Origin: Lachnospiraceae bacterium
Lineage (GTDB): Bacteria; Bacillota; Clostridia; Lachnospirales; Lachnospiraceae
Assembly: GCA_015056735.1 (NCBI GenBank)
Contig: SVFT01000001.1
Location: 248,001-312,000 of the forward strand
Direction of reading: 5' to 3'
Length of the DNA stretch: 64,000 bases
Made by a program: the position numbers and the translations under genes. The notes under the pieces are model-generated. The model saw nothing but the letters and a program-made list of their open reading frames with translations. It did not search any database and was not told the origin of the DNA. Positions within the stretch are counted from its first letter, which is position 1; each line of letters opens with the position of its first letter. Shown one piece after another: positions 1 to 8,179 of the stretch.

Positions 1-1
1 T

Positions 2-514
2 ACGTTAAAAGATGCATCCGCAGCCTTGACAGGTGTGGCATCGCTTTTTGAAAAGAAAGAGATGACCGTAAGCAAGGAAGACGGCACAACCGAAAAGAAT
101 ACGGACTATGACCGTGATGCAATCTACAAAGCGGTAAAGAAGTTTGCGGATGCTTATAACGAGATGCTGACGCAGGGCGAGAAGTCCGACAAGACCGGCG
201 TTCTGTCTCCGACAGCGCATATGGTTAGTGCGACTTTAAGAAATTCCAAGCTTCTTACAGAGGCAGGTATTACAGTCAATAAGGATAATTCCTTATCGGT
301 AGATGAAGAGAAGTTCAAGAACACAAAGATCACAACACTGAAAGCGCTGTTTTACGGAAAGAATTCATATGCGGATCAGATCGCTTCCAAGGCAGGTCTT
401 ATCAGCACTGCAGCAAAGAATTCCGCCAATGCAAAGAAGAATTATACGAGCAAGGGGTCGCTTGATTCCAATGAATCCAATTCTTCGGGCAGCATGATCG
501 ACAGCATCCTGTAG
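2..514 (+). CDS. C-terminal part of an unidentified, possibly flagellar filament-cap-like protein (partial)
   Basis: The reading frame is open to the left edge, so the start is outside the window; a TTG at 26 is inside the gene and is not a credible start. The visible ~170 residues are hydrophilic, rich in Lys, Ser, Asn and Thr, with no cysteine and no membrane segment. The stretch reading FADAYNEMLTQ and the Ser/Asn-rich tail resemble the D0/D1 end of FliD-type hook-associated proteins, but this is only an impression. A strong terminator follows. The last ~19 codons recur, with only synonymous changes, at 3270-3329, which marks a lost second copy. Function is not established. Confidence 0.5.
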   Translation, partial: TLKDASAALTGVASLFEKKEMTVSKEDGTTEKNTDYDRDAIYKAVKKFADAYNEMLTQGEKSDKTGVLSPTAHMVSATLRNSKLLTEAGITVNKDNSLSVDEEKFKNTKITTLKALFYGKNSYADQIASKAGLISTAAKNSANAKKNYTSKGSLDSNESNSSGSMIDSIL

Positions 515-543
515 ATCCGGTATCATATGTGATTACATTGTAG

Positions 544-572
544 CCTCTGCGGTTCTTACCGCAGAGGTTTTT
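544..572 (+). terminator. Intrinsic terminator of the first gene
   Basis: A perfect 10-bp stem (CCTCTGCGGT / ACCGCAGAGG, 544-553 and 558-567) with a 4-nt loop is followed by a run of T. It ends transcription before the transporter gene. Confidence 0.85.
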
Positions 573-738
573 GCGCGCAAGAGGTGTCCATACCCGATAT
601 GGAGTGAGCAGCACATGGAAACGAATTAACTCTGCCCACATCAAGAATGAAAGATTTTCATTTTAAAAAGAAAAACAGTTCACAAGACAAAATTTGCGAT
701 ATACTAACGGTTGTAATACATATGTGGAGGAGTTAATC

Positions 739-1668
739 ATGAAAAAAGTAAGCGAATTTGTTGGAAAGTTTATGGCGGTCATCGTTCTGGTGGTTGCTGC
801 ACTGGCACTGTTTGTACCCGGCACATGTCTGTGGGTTGAGACATCCTGGATCAATTATCTTCTGATGGTAGTTATGTTCGGTATGGGTCTTACCCTCAAG
901 TTCGGCGACTTTGCCATTGTGTTCAAGCGCCCGAAGGATATTCTGATCGGCTGCGTTGCACAGTTTACGATCATGCCGCTTCTTGCATTCGGTCTCGGCA
1001 AGGCGTTCGGTCTGGATCCGGCACTTCTTGCGGGTGTGATCTTGGTCGGTACATGCCCCGGCGGTACGGCAAGTAACGTTATGACATATCTTAGCAAAGG
1101 TGATGTTGCGCTCTCTGTCGGCATGACAAGCGTGAATACCCTTTTGGCGCCGTTCCTTACACCGGCGATCACATACCTGCTCCTGAAGACGACCGTTACG
1201 GTAGATGTGATGAGCATGTTCCTTTCGATCATCAAGGTTGTCATCGTTCCGATCGCGCTTGGTTTTATCATCAACAAGCTGTGGGGCAAGTTTACGGAAA
1301 AAGTTGCGGATGTGTTGCCGCTTATCTCCGTTGCGGCAATCACGCTGATCGTAGCTGCCGTTGTATCACACAATGCAGAGAGAATCTTAGAGACAGGCGC
1401 GATCGTATTCGTGATCGTTATCCTGCACAATGTGCTCGGCTATGTGGTCGGATACTTACTCGGCCGTGTACTCAAGATGACAATGCCTCGTAAGAAGGCG
1501 CTCGCAATCGAGATAGGCATGCAGAACTCCGGTCTTGCAACATCCCTTGCAGGTACGGCATTCCCCGATCTTGCAATGGCAACGGTACCGGGTGCGATCT
1601 TCTCTGTATGGCACAACATCTCCGGTGCACTGCTCGCAAATGTATTCAGAAGAATGGGTGAAGAATAA
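739..1668 (+). CDS. Bile acid:sodium symporter (BASS) family transporter
   Basis: This 309-residue integral membrane protein has about nine or ten hydrophobic segments. It carries the BASS family signatures: a GTCPGGTASNVMTYL segment near residue 110 (the discontinuous helix that binds substrate and sodium) and an IGMQNSGLATSL segment near residue 260. Such carriers move organic anions (keto acids, pantoate, thiamine precursors or bile acids) with sodium; the substrate cannot be read here. The ATG at 739 was chosen over an in-frame upstream ATG because GGAGGAG lies 8-13 bases before it. The gene is alone between two terminators. Confidence 0.85.
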   Translation: MKKVSEFVGKFMAVIVLVVAALALFVPGTCLWVETSWINYLLMVVMFGMGLTLKFGDFAIVFKRPKDILIGCVAQFTIMPLLAFGLGKAFGLDPALLAGVILVGTCPGGTASNVMTYLSKGDVALSVGMTSVNTLLAPFLTPAITYLLLKTTVTVDVMSMFLSIIKVVIVPIALGFIINKLWGKFTEKVADVLPLISVAAITLIVAAVVSHNAERILETGAIVFVIVILHNVLGYVVGYLLGRVLKMTMPRKKALAIEIGMQNSGLATSLAGTAFPDLAMATVPGAIFSVWHNISGALLANVFRRMGEE

Positions 1669-1705
1669 AAACCTTATCAATTCTTACGAATTTGTATTAT
1701 GTACG

Positions 1706-1736
1706 AAGGAAGCCTTATGTTAGGCTTCCTTTTTAA
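1706..1736 (+). terminator. Intrinsic terminator of the BASS transporter gene
   Basis: AAGGAAGCCT (1706-1715) pairs perfectly with AGGCTTCCTT (1722-1731), followed by T-rich sequence. Confidence 0.85.
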
Positions 1737-1771
1737 TTTAAATGAAAAGGATAGATAGATTTAATATATTT

Positions 1772-1804
1772 TTTACAAAATAATCTCAAAACGCATATTA
1801 TAAT
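1772..1804 (+). promoter_or_regulatory. Probable sigma-A promoter of the lipoprotein gene
   Basis: TTTACA at 1772-1777 is followed 18 bases later by TATTAT (1796-1801), which overlaps a perfect TATAAT at 1799-1804. The region is very AT-rich, so the exact -10 is uncertain. Confidence 0.5.
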
Positions 1805-1861
1805 AGAAGTGATTGCAAACCGGATACAGACAGTCAAGGTCCGGCATGAAAGGAGAACGGT

Positions 1862-2884
1862 TTGAGGAAAACGATACTTCTGCTTATAATGGGGTGTATA
1901 TTTGTTATGACGGGTTGTGCGTCCGGAAAGGTCTCGAACGGCTTCATGTCGATCATGATGCCGGCGAGATTAAACGGCACCTACAGCGTGATCACGGATG
2001 CCGAAGGAATTTCTGTCTTTGACAAGGCGAGTCATGAGGCGGGATTCGGCGGATTTGCATTTGAGGTGTGCGCAACGGACGATTACGGTGCATACGGCGG
2101 GATGAGGACCAAGATCGGTGAGATGACCGACGAAAACGGCAAATTGTACCATGTACTTCTTTCCTTCCCTTCGGACGTGCAGTGGGATTATACCAAAGGC
2201 GAAGAAATGCCGGCATCCTATAAAGCATTATATGAGAGCGCACGGGAGATCGCGGCGACGGTCGAGCCGGATCACGGCGGAAAGTATATAGACGGCGCGG
2301 GAACAAAAGGCGAAGAGATCTACGGTGAGACAGCTCGCAAGATCGCGGATACGATCAAAAGCGCGTCGGATGCCAATTTGCTCGAGGCTTCTTCATTAAG
2401 CCCGATCTATTTTGCCATAACACAGGAGACGCCGAAAAGAGACCCGATGGAGGAGATCGGCATCGTGTACATCGATTTTAACTTGGACGGTGTGGATGAG
2501 ATGGTGATCGGGGATGTAAAAAACGGTGACGTGTACGACATTTTCGCATCGGTAAACGGTGCGCCCGCACATGTTACAAGCGGCTATTTCAGAGATTACT
2601 ATAAGGTTTACGGGTCCGTTCTGGCAGAATACGTTTCGGAAGGGGCCGGGGTCAGTGTGATCCGCACAACAGAACTTTTGCCCAATTCGACGGAGCTTTT
2701 CCCGCAGTACAGTCTGAAACTGGATGAAACGGGGGATGCGGAGTCAAAGTGGTCCGTTTCCTACGATGACGGAAAGACCTGGGAGAGCATGACGGAAGAA
2801 GACTACAGGCAGCGTCTTGGCAATATCGAAGATCTTCCGGCGGAAAAGGCGCTCACCTTTACGCCGCTTGGAAAGCTGCAGTAG
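1862..2884 (+). CDS. Hypothetical lipoprotein
   Basis: A 340-residue protein that starts at a TTG placed 6 bases after AAAGGAGA. The N-terminus is a lipoprotein signal: two basic residues, a hydrophobic stretch, and the lipobox FVMTGC with the lipidated cysteine at residue 19. A segment reading DFNLDGVDEMVIGD (about residues 200-214) has the Asp/Asn spacing of calcium-binding FG-GAP/VCBS-type loops that are common in secreted Firmicutes proteins. The rest is not recognised. It is a single-gene unit with its own promoter, and is expected on the outer face of the cytoplasmic membrane. Confidence 0.7.
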   Translation: MRKTILLLIMGCIFVMTGCASGKVSNGFMSIMMPARLNGTYSVITDAEGISVFDKASHEAGFGGFAFEVCATDDYGAYGGMRTKIGEMTDENGKLYHVLLSFPSDVQWDYTKGEEMPASYKALYESAREIAATVEPDHGGKYIDGAGTKGEEIYGETARKIADTIKSASDANLLEASSLSPIYFAITQETPKRDPMEEIGIVYIDFNLDGVDEMVIGDVKNGDVYDIFASVNGAPAHVTSGYFRDYYKVYGSVLAEYVSEGAGVSVIRTTELLPNSTELFPQYSLKLDETGDAESKWSVSYDDGKTWESMTEEDYRQRLGNIEDLPAEKALTFTPLGKLQ

Positions 2885-2904
2885 ATTTTGCAACATTTTC
2901 ACAT

Positions 2905-2945
2905 TTGAAAATTGTTTCCTTTTATGGAGCCGTAGCGTATATAAT
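2905..2945 (+). promoter_or_regulatory. Possible promoter of the GG-leader peptide gene
   Basis: A perfect TATAAT lies at 2940-2945, 40 bases before the peptide start. No -35 box stands at the ideal distance; TTGAAA at 2905 is too far upstream and TTTCCT (2915) is weak. The distance from the -10 to the Shine-Dalgarno resembles that before the second GG peptide near 50.4 kb. Confidence 0.4.
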
Positions 2946-2984
2946 AGCAGTAAGAGAGAATTCACGACAGGAGGTAGACATGTT

Positions 2985-3143
2985 ATGAAGGATAGAGATC
3001 GGAATCAGAAAGGCGAAGAGATCAAACGAAATGATGAGAATGCCGTAACGGAGCTTTCCGTAACGGAGCTTTCCGAAGACGAGCTCGATAACGTTTCCGG
3101 CGGTATTGGTGGCTTTTATCCTATACCTAATCGCGTGCTTTAA
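2985..3143 (+). CDS. Orphan double-glycine leader peptide (putative secreted peptide precursor)
   Basis: This gene encodes 52 residues, with AGGAGG 9-14 bases before the ATG. The sequence has the layout of a bacteriocin/pheromone-type GG leader: an acidic leader ending LSEDELDNVSGG, with hydrophobic/acidic residues at the usual spacing before Gly-Gly, then a core of only about 12 residues (IGGFYPIPNRVL). The leader contains a short tandem duplication (TELSV then TELSE) caused by a 15-bp DNA repeat. Known GG leaders are cut and exported by C39-peptidase ABC transporters; none is encoded in this window, nor is a modifying enzyme. Product function is unknown. Confidence 0.65.
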   Translation: MKDRDRNQKGEEIKRNDENAVTELSVTELSEDELDNVSGGIGGFYPIPNRVL

Positions 3144-3199
3144 CGCGTTGTCGTATTTTTTTACCATGAATGATCCGCCTCTCGGTCAACTTAAGGTCA

Positions 3200-3266
3200 G
3201 TGTAGCCGCTCAAAATTTTTGTCAAAGCTTCTCAAAATTTTTGACAAAAATTTTGAGCGGCTACAC
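3200..3266 (+). repeat. 27-bp perfect inverted repeat with 13-nt loop
   Basis: Positions 3200-3226 are the exact reverse complement of 3240-3266, making a 27-bp stem around a short loop. There is no terminal T-run, so it is not a standard terminator, although it could stop transcription from the GG peptide gene. Its right end directly touches a homologous remnant of the first gene. It may be a small inserted element or the scar of one. Confidence 0.85.
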
Positions 3267-3329
3267 AGGGGTTCGCTTGATTCCAACGAATCCAACTCTT
3301 CCGGAAGTATGATCGATAGTATCTTATAA
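3267..3329 (+). pseudogene. 3'-end remnant of a paralogue of the first gene
   Basis: Read in frame from 3270, the codons give GSLDSNESNSSGSMIDSIL and a TAA stop. This is identical in protein sequence to the last residues of the gene ending at 514, while at least eight codons differ only at synonymous positions. No start or upstream coding sequence remains, because homology stops where the inverted repeat begins. The pattern implies an old duplicate that evolved under protein-level selection and was later deleted down to its tail. Confidence 0.8.
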
Positions 3330-3395
3330 ATATTTTTTTCGAAAAGTACAAAAAATCCATAAATTAAAAAAAATCAAAAAAGAAAAAGGATTTTC

Positions 3396-3434
3396 AAAGC
3401 CTCCGCAGAATATATCTTGTAGGAGGCTTTTTTT
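3396..3434 (+). promoter_or_regulatory. Terminator-like hairpin that contains the dgt ribosome-binding site
   Basis: AAAGCCTCC (3396-3404) pairs perfectly with GGAGGCTTT (3422-3430), and seven T residues follow, up to the ATG at 3435. The 3' arm is also the only Shine-Dalgarno sequence (AGGAGG, 3421-3426) of the next gene. The fold would therefore both stop transcription and hide the ribosome-binding site. No ligand-binding domain is visible upstream. Confidence 0.7.
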
Positions 3435-4442
3435 ATGACCATCAGAGAGCGTTTGGAACTTCGCGAGAAGGAATACTTAAGCGAATATGCATCGTTTAGC
3501 ATGGACAGCAAAGGACGTCTTCGCGACGAGCCGCAGTGTGACATCCGTCCCGTCTTTCAAAGGGACCGTGACAGAATCCTGCACAGCAAGTCGTTTCGTC
3601 GCCTCAAAGATAAGACGCAGGTCTTTCTGACACCGGAAGGTGACCATTACAGAACACGCCTGACGCATACCCTGGAAGTGTCGCAGAACGCCAGAACGAT
3701 CGCTAAGGCGCTTCGCTTAAACGAGGATCTGGTAGAAGCGATCGCACTCGGTCACGACCTCGGGCATACGCCTTTTGGCCATGCCGGTGAGCGGGCGCTT
3801 GATAAAGTGTGCCCTTTCGGCTTTTCACACAGCGAGCAGAGCGTGCGGACGGTCGACATTCTGGAAAAGGAGGGCCTCGGCCTCAACCTGACATTTGAAG
3901 TCAGGGACGGTATTAAGAACCACCAGTCAGACGGGCATCCGTCTACGATGGAAGGCAAGGTTGTGCGCATCTCCGACAAGATCGCGTATATTCACCATGA
4001 TATGGATGATGCGCTTCGCGCGGGGATCCTCACAGAGAAGGATGTTCCGAAGGACATCGGTGAGATCATCGGCTTCTCGACGGGTGAGCGGCTGGATACG
4101 TTCATTCACGATCTCGTTACGGAAAGTACCGATAAGAACGACATCATGATGTCACCCGTGATCGCGGATGCGATGAAGCGATTCAGACAGTTCATGTTTG
4201 ACCGCGTCTATACAAACCCTGTTGCGAAGGGCGAGGAAAAGAAAGCGGAAGTGCTGATCGAGACGCTTTACGATTACTATATGAGGCATATCGATCTCAT
4301 CCCCAGGGACCTGAAAGCACTTATGGACAAGGGGGAGAAGCGGGAGATCGTCGTCTGCGACTATCTTGCGTCGATGACAGACCGCTTTGCCATCGCAAAA
4401 TACGAAGAGATCTACATCCCGCAGTGCTGGGATAAGTTATAG
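3435..4442 (+). CDS. dgt: Deoxyguanosinetriphosphate triphosphohydrolase-like HD-domain protein
   Basis: A 335-residue HD-superfamily phosphohydrolase. The metal-binding HD motif is visible as H78 and the cluster HDLGHTPFGH (residues 107-116), preceded by the family's substrate-side segment QRDRDRILHSKSFRRLKDKTQVF. Such enzymes split dNTPs into the deoxynucleoside and triphosphate, and often need a dNTP activator. The gene lies 12 bases upstream of dnaG and probably leads a dgt-dnaG-rpoD-trmK transcript, a common clostridial order linking dNTP control to replication initiation. Translation begins right after a terminator-like hairpin that contains its Shine-Dalgarno. Confidence 0.93.
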   Translation: MTIRERLELREKEYLSEYASFSMDSKGRLRDEPQCDIRPVFQRDRDRILHSKSFRRLKDKTQVFLTPEGDHYRTRLTHTLEVSQNARTIAKALRLNEDLVEAIALGHDLGHTPFGHAGERALDKVCPFGFSHSEQSVRTVDILEKEGLGLNLTFEVRDGIKNHQSDGHPSTMEGKVVRISDKIAYIHHDMDDALRAGILTEKDVPKDIGEIIGFSTGERLDTFIHDLVTESTDKNDIMMSPVIADAMKRFRQFMFDRVYTNPVAKGEEKKAEVLIETLYDYYMRHIDLIPRDLKALMDKGEKREIVVCDYLASMTDRFAIAKYEEIYIPQCWDKL

Positions 4443-4454
4443 AAAGGACAGCGC

Positions 4455-6233
4455 ATGTATTACCCGGACGAGCTCATTGAAGAGATTCGAATGAAAAACG
4501 ATATCGTTGATGTGATCTCGGGCTATGTGCGTCTGCAGAAGAAGGGGGGCAGCTACTTTGGCCTGTGCCCTTTTCACAACGAGAAATCTCCGTCCTTTTC
4601 CGTATCACCGACCAAGCAGATGTACTACTGCTTCGGCTGCGGCGCGGGCGGCAACGTGTTCACGTTCCTTCGGGAATATGAACACTATTCATTTATAGAG
4701 GCAGTGCAGGAACTGGCCAAACGTGCCGGCGTCGAGCTTCCGAACATTGCGTACACGGAAGAGATGAAGCAGAAGGAATCACGGCGTGCCCGGCTCCTCG
4801 AGGCCAATAAGGAAGCGGCGAAGTATTTTTACTATCTGCTTCGGGGGAAGGACGGCGAGACCGGCCTTAAGTATCTCCACGGCAGAGAACTGTCCGATGA
4901 GACGATCCATAAGTTCGGCCTCGGCTTTTCAAGCAAATACAGCGATGACCTTACAAAATATCTGAAAGGAAAAGGCTTCCCGGATGATATTCTGAAGGAG
5001 GTCGGGCTATCCACGATCGATGAGAAAATGGGCATTCACGATAAGTTCTGGAACCGTGTGATGTTTCCGATCCAGGACCTCAATCACCGCGTGATCGGAT
5101 TCGGCGGCCGGGTACTCGGTGATGCCAAGCCCAAGTACTTAAACTCGCCCGAGACACCGATCTTTGATAAAAGCAAAAACCTCTACGGTATGAATTTTGC
5201 ACGGACATCCCGCGCAGGGAATTTTATCCTGTGCGAGGGATACATGGATGTCATCTCGATGCACCAGGCCGGCTTCACGCAGGCGGTCGCATCACTCGGA
5301 ACGGCATTCACATCCGGGCAGGCATACCTGCTCAGTAAATATACAAAAGACGTGATCCTGTCATATGACAGCGACGAAGCCGGCACAAAAGCGGCGCTTC
5401 GCGCGATCGGCATCTTAAAAGAAGCCGGCATGCGGGGGCGTGTGCTGAACTTAGAGCCCTATAAGGATCCCGATGAGTTCATCAAAGCGCTTGGAAAGGA
5501 TGCTTTTCAAAAGCGTCTCGATGAAGCCGAGAACAGCTTTTTCTTTGAACTGAAGATCTTAGAGCGCGGCTACGATCTAAAGGATCCGGAGCGCAAGACG
5601 GCGTTCCACCGCGAGATCGCACGCAAGATCTGCACATTCCCGGAAGAAGTGGAGCGGGAGAACTATATCGAGGCGGTGGCGGAGCGTTACCACATTGGGT
5701 TCGAAAGCCTTCGGAGCATGGTCCGAACGGAAGCGGGAAGGACCGGCCTTGTCAGCGAAGCCGTGCGCCCCAAATCCGGTATCCACAAGAAGCCGACCAG
5801 GGAAGAAAACGAGAAGAAAACGCAGCGGATGCTCATTACGGCGATCGCGGATAAGCCCGCGCTTTTCAAGGTGGCATCGAAGTATGTCTCACCTTCCGAC
5901 TTTACGGTCGATCTGTACAGGCAGGTCGCGGAGCGCCTGTTTGATGATCTGGCACAGGATAAATGGAATCCGGCGGCGATCGTGGATCTCTTCGAAGATG
6001 AAGAGGAGCAGCGCGAGGTAGCATCGCTTTTTCATACAGAACTGCTCGGGCCCGAAGATGCGGCGGACCGTGCCAAAGCGTTTAAGGATATCCTGATCGG
6101 CGTCAAGAGTGCAAGCCTTGAAAAGAGCAGCGCGTCACTCGGAAGCGACATTCAGGCGATCACGCAGGCCGTTGCGGCCAAGAAGGCGCTGGAAGAATTA
6201 AAGAAGATCAGCATCGATACTTTTAACATATGA
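4455..6233 (+). CDS. dnaG: DNA primase
   Basis: A 592-residue primase that makes RNA primers at the replication fork with the DnaB-type helicase. The N-terminal CHC2 zinc finger is complete (C38, H41, C59, C62). The Toprim catalytic core follows, with the glutamate of [12 protein letters not shown] near residue 260 and the metal-binding [15 protein letters not shown] segment near 310. The C-terminal part, after a basic linker around residue 435, is the helicase-interaction region. Length is normal. The Shine-Dalgarno AAAGGACAG precedes the ATG. The stop codon overlaps the spacer of rpoD. Confidence 0.97.
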   Translation: MYYPDELIEEIRMKNDIVDVISGYVRLQKKGGSYFGLCPFHNEKSPSFSVSPTKQMYYCFGCGAGGNVFTFLREYEHYSFIEAVQELAKRAGVELPNIAYTEEMKQKESRRARLLEANKEAAKYFYYLLRGKDGETGLKYLHGRELSDETIHKFGLGFSSKYSDDLTKYLKGKGFPDDILKEVGLSTIDEKMGIHDKFWNRVMFPIQDLNHRVIGFGGRVLGDAKPKYLNSPETPIFDKSKNLYGMNFARTSRAGNFILCEGYMDVISMHQAGFTQAVASLGTAFTSGQAYLLSKYTKDVILSYDSDEAGTKAALRAIGILKEAGMRGRVLNLEPYKDPDEFIKALGKDAFQKRLDEAENSFFFELKILERGYDLKDPERKTAFHREIARKICTFPEEVERENYIEAVAERYHIGFESLRSMVRTEAGRTGLVSEAVRPKSGIHKKPTREENEKKTQRMLITAIADKPALFKVASKYVSPSDFTVDLYRQVAERLFDDLAQDKWNPAAIVDLFEDEEEQREVASLFHTELLGPEDAADRAKAFKDILIGVKSASLEKSSASLGSDIQAITQAVAAKKALEELKKISIDTFNI

Positions 6234-6244
6234 GGAGTGAAAAG

Positions 6245-7357
6245 ATGGACGAAATCATGCAGGCAAAGATTGACGAGAAGATCAAGGATATCCTTGCACT
6301 CGCCAAGAAGAAAAAGAGTACGCTCGATTATACGGAGATCATGGATTTTTTTGCGGATCTCGGACTGGAAGACGAGCAGCTTGACAAGGTCGTGGAATCG
6401 CTGGAAGCAAACGGCGTGGATGTACTGAAGATGACGGAAGAGGATGACGTTGATGAGGAAGAAGTCATCCTGACTGACGAGGATGAAGTCGATGTGGAAA
6501 ATATCGACCTTTCCGTACCGGACGGTATCAGCATCGAAGACCCTGTCAGAATGTATTTAAAAGAGATCGGTAAAGTCCCGCTCCTTAGCGCGGAAGAAGA
6601 GATCAAGCTCGCACAGCAGATGGAAGAGGGCGACGAAGAGGCGAAAAAGGCGCTTGCCGAAGCAAACCTCCGTCTTGTTGTCAGCATCGCAAAGCGCTAT
6701 GTGGGACGCGGCATGCTGTTCCTTGACCTTATTCAGGAAGGAAACATGGGCCTTATTAAAGCGGTCGAGAAGTTCGATTACCGTAAAGGCTACAAGTTTT
6801 CAACATATGCGACATGGTGGATCCGCCAGGCAATCACGCGTGCGATTGCTGACCAGGCGCGAACCATCCGTATCCCCGTACATATGGTAGAGACGATCAA
6901 CAAGCTGATCCGTGTCAGCCGTCAGCTTCTGCAGGAGCTTGGGCGTGAGCCGTCTCCCGAAGAGATCGCAAAAGAGATGAACATGCCTGAAGACCGTGTT
7001 CGTGAGATCCTGAAGATCTCACAGGAGCCGGTATCTTTAGAGACACCGATCGGTGAAGAGGAAGACAGCCACCTCGGTGACTTCATTCAGGACGACAATG
7101 TGCCGGTACCGGCTGATGCCGCGGCATTTACATTATTAAAAGAACAGCTTGTGGAAGTGCTGAATACGCTGACAGACAGAGAGCAGAAGGTGCTGCGTCT
7201 GCGCTTCGGCCTTGATGACGGCAGAGCGCGCACACTTGAAGAGGTGGGGCGTGAATTCAACGTGACCCGTGAGCGTATCCGTCAGATCGAAGCGAAGGCT
7301 CTTCGAAAACTGCGTCATCCGAGCCGTAGCCGCAAGCTCAAGGACTATCTGGACTAA
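6245..7357 (+). CDS. rpoD: Principal RNA polymerase sigma factor (sigma-A/RpoD)
   Basis: This 370-residue protein is the housekeeping sigma factor. Region 1.1 is at the N-terminus ([16 protein letters not shown] onward), followed by an acidic linker, region 2 with the -10-reading helix ([20 protein letters not shown]), region 3, and region 4.2 near the C-terminus ([20 protein letters not shown]). An in-frame ATG at 6230 overlaps the dnaG stop, but GAGGAG lies between the two ATGs, so the ATG at 6245 is the better start. The dnaG-rpoD coupling is the classical macromolecular-synthesis arrangement. Confidence 0.97.
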   Translation: MDEIMQAKIDEKIKDILALAKKKKSTLDYTEIMDFFADLGLEDEQLDKVVESLEANGVDVLKMTEEDDVDEEEVILTDEDEVDVENIDLSVPDGISIEDPVRMYLKEIGKVPLLSAEEEIKLAQQMEEGDEEAKKALAEANLRLVVSIAKRYVGRGMLFLDLIQEGNMGLIKAVEKFDYRKGYKFSTYATWWIRQAITRAIADQARTIRIPVHMVETINKLIRVSRQLLQELGREPSPEEIAKEMNMPEDRVREILKISQEPVSLETPIGEEEDSHLGDFIQDDNVPVPADAAAFTLLKEQLVEVLNTLTDREQKVLRLRFGLDDGRARTLEEVGREFNVTRERIRQIEAKALRKLRHPSRSRKLKDYLD

Positions 7358-7360
7358 ACG

Positions 7361-8164
7361 ATGTTTACACTATCGAAACGACTGGAAGCGGTCTGCAGAC
7401 TGATCCCTCGAACACGCGTGCTCGGTGATATCGGCTGCGATCACGGATACATTTCCGTCTCGGCGGTCGAGGCCGGCATGGCGGAGCGCGCGATCGCTGC
7501 GGATGTCAATAAAGGTCCGCTTGAAAGAGCCATGGGCAATATTGCCGAGGCAGATCTTGAAAACCTGATCGAGACAAGACTGTCGGACGGCCTTGCGGGA
7601 TTAAAGCCGGGCGAATGTGACACGATCGTCATTGCGGGGATGGGTGGCCCTTTGATGCGCCGTATCATTGAGGACGGCGTTGATAAGATCAGTGAAGAGA
7701 CGCGTCTTGTGCTGCAGCCGCAGTCGGATATCCCGGCCTTCAGAAAGTGGCTCCGCCTGGGCGGATCTCATATTGAAGCGGAAGATATCGTCTTTGAAGA
7801 CGGCAAATACTATCCGATGATGCGCGTGCGCCTCGGGGAAAAGATCCTGCGCGGGGAGTTTTGCGCTGCGGCAGGCACATTTTCTCAAAAGGAGCAGACG
7901 GCGGACAGCCCCGCGTTTGCGGCGACGCTTCGTGATACGGCTGAGGAGCAGATGATGCTCGATGCGTTCGGACCGCTCCTTCTTTACATGCGCCATCCTG
8001 TTTTAAAAGAGTATATGGAATATCAATCGCGCACCGACGAGTCGGCAAGGCGCGGCATCCTCAAAAGCAAAGATCCACAGCAGAAGGAAGAGAATCTTGA
8101 GCAGCTGAAGATGCGTGAAAGGTTACGCAAACGGGCTCTTTCATGGTATGATGAAGATACCTGA
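7361..8164 (+). CDS. trmK: tRNA (adenine(22)-N1)-methyltransferase TrmK
   Basis: A 267-residue SAM-dependent methyltransferase. The start MFTLSKRLEAVCRLIP and the cofactor loop LGDIGCDHGYI (near residue 21) are diagnostic for the TrmK family, which methylates N1 of A22 in the D-loop of some tRNAs. The catalytic-site region IVIAGMGGPLMRRIIEDG lies near residue 90. The C-terminus is a coiled-coil-like helical extension typical of the family. It starts 3 bases after rpoD and is surely co-transcribed with it. Length is slightly above the usual ~230. Confidence 0.92.
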   Translation: MFTLSKRLEAVCRLIPRTRVLGDIGCDHGYISVSAVEAGMAERAIAADVNKGPLERAMGNIAEADLENLIETRLSDGLAGLKPGECDTIVIAGMGGPLMRRIIEDGVDKISEETRLVLQPQSDIPAFRKWLRLGGSHIEAEDIVFEDGKYYPMMRVRLGEKILRGEFCAAAGTFSQKEQTADSPAFAATLRDTAEEQMMLDAFGPLLLYMRHPVLKEYMEYQSRTDESARRGILKSKDPQQKEENLEQLKMRERLRKRALSWYDEDT

Positions 8165-8179
8165 TAAGGAGGAAAAAAT

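Noticed and set aside
3106-3312. Plus-strand ORF of 68 codons across the inverted repeat
   Set aside because: It runs through the GG peptide end and the palindrome in another frame, and has no ribosome-binding site.
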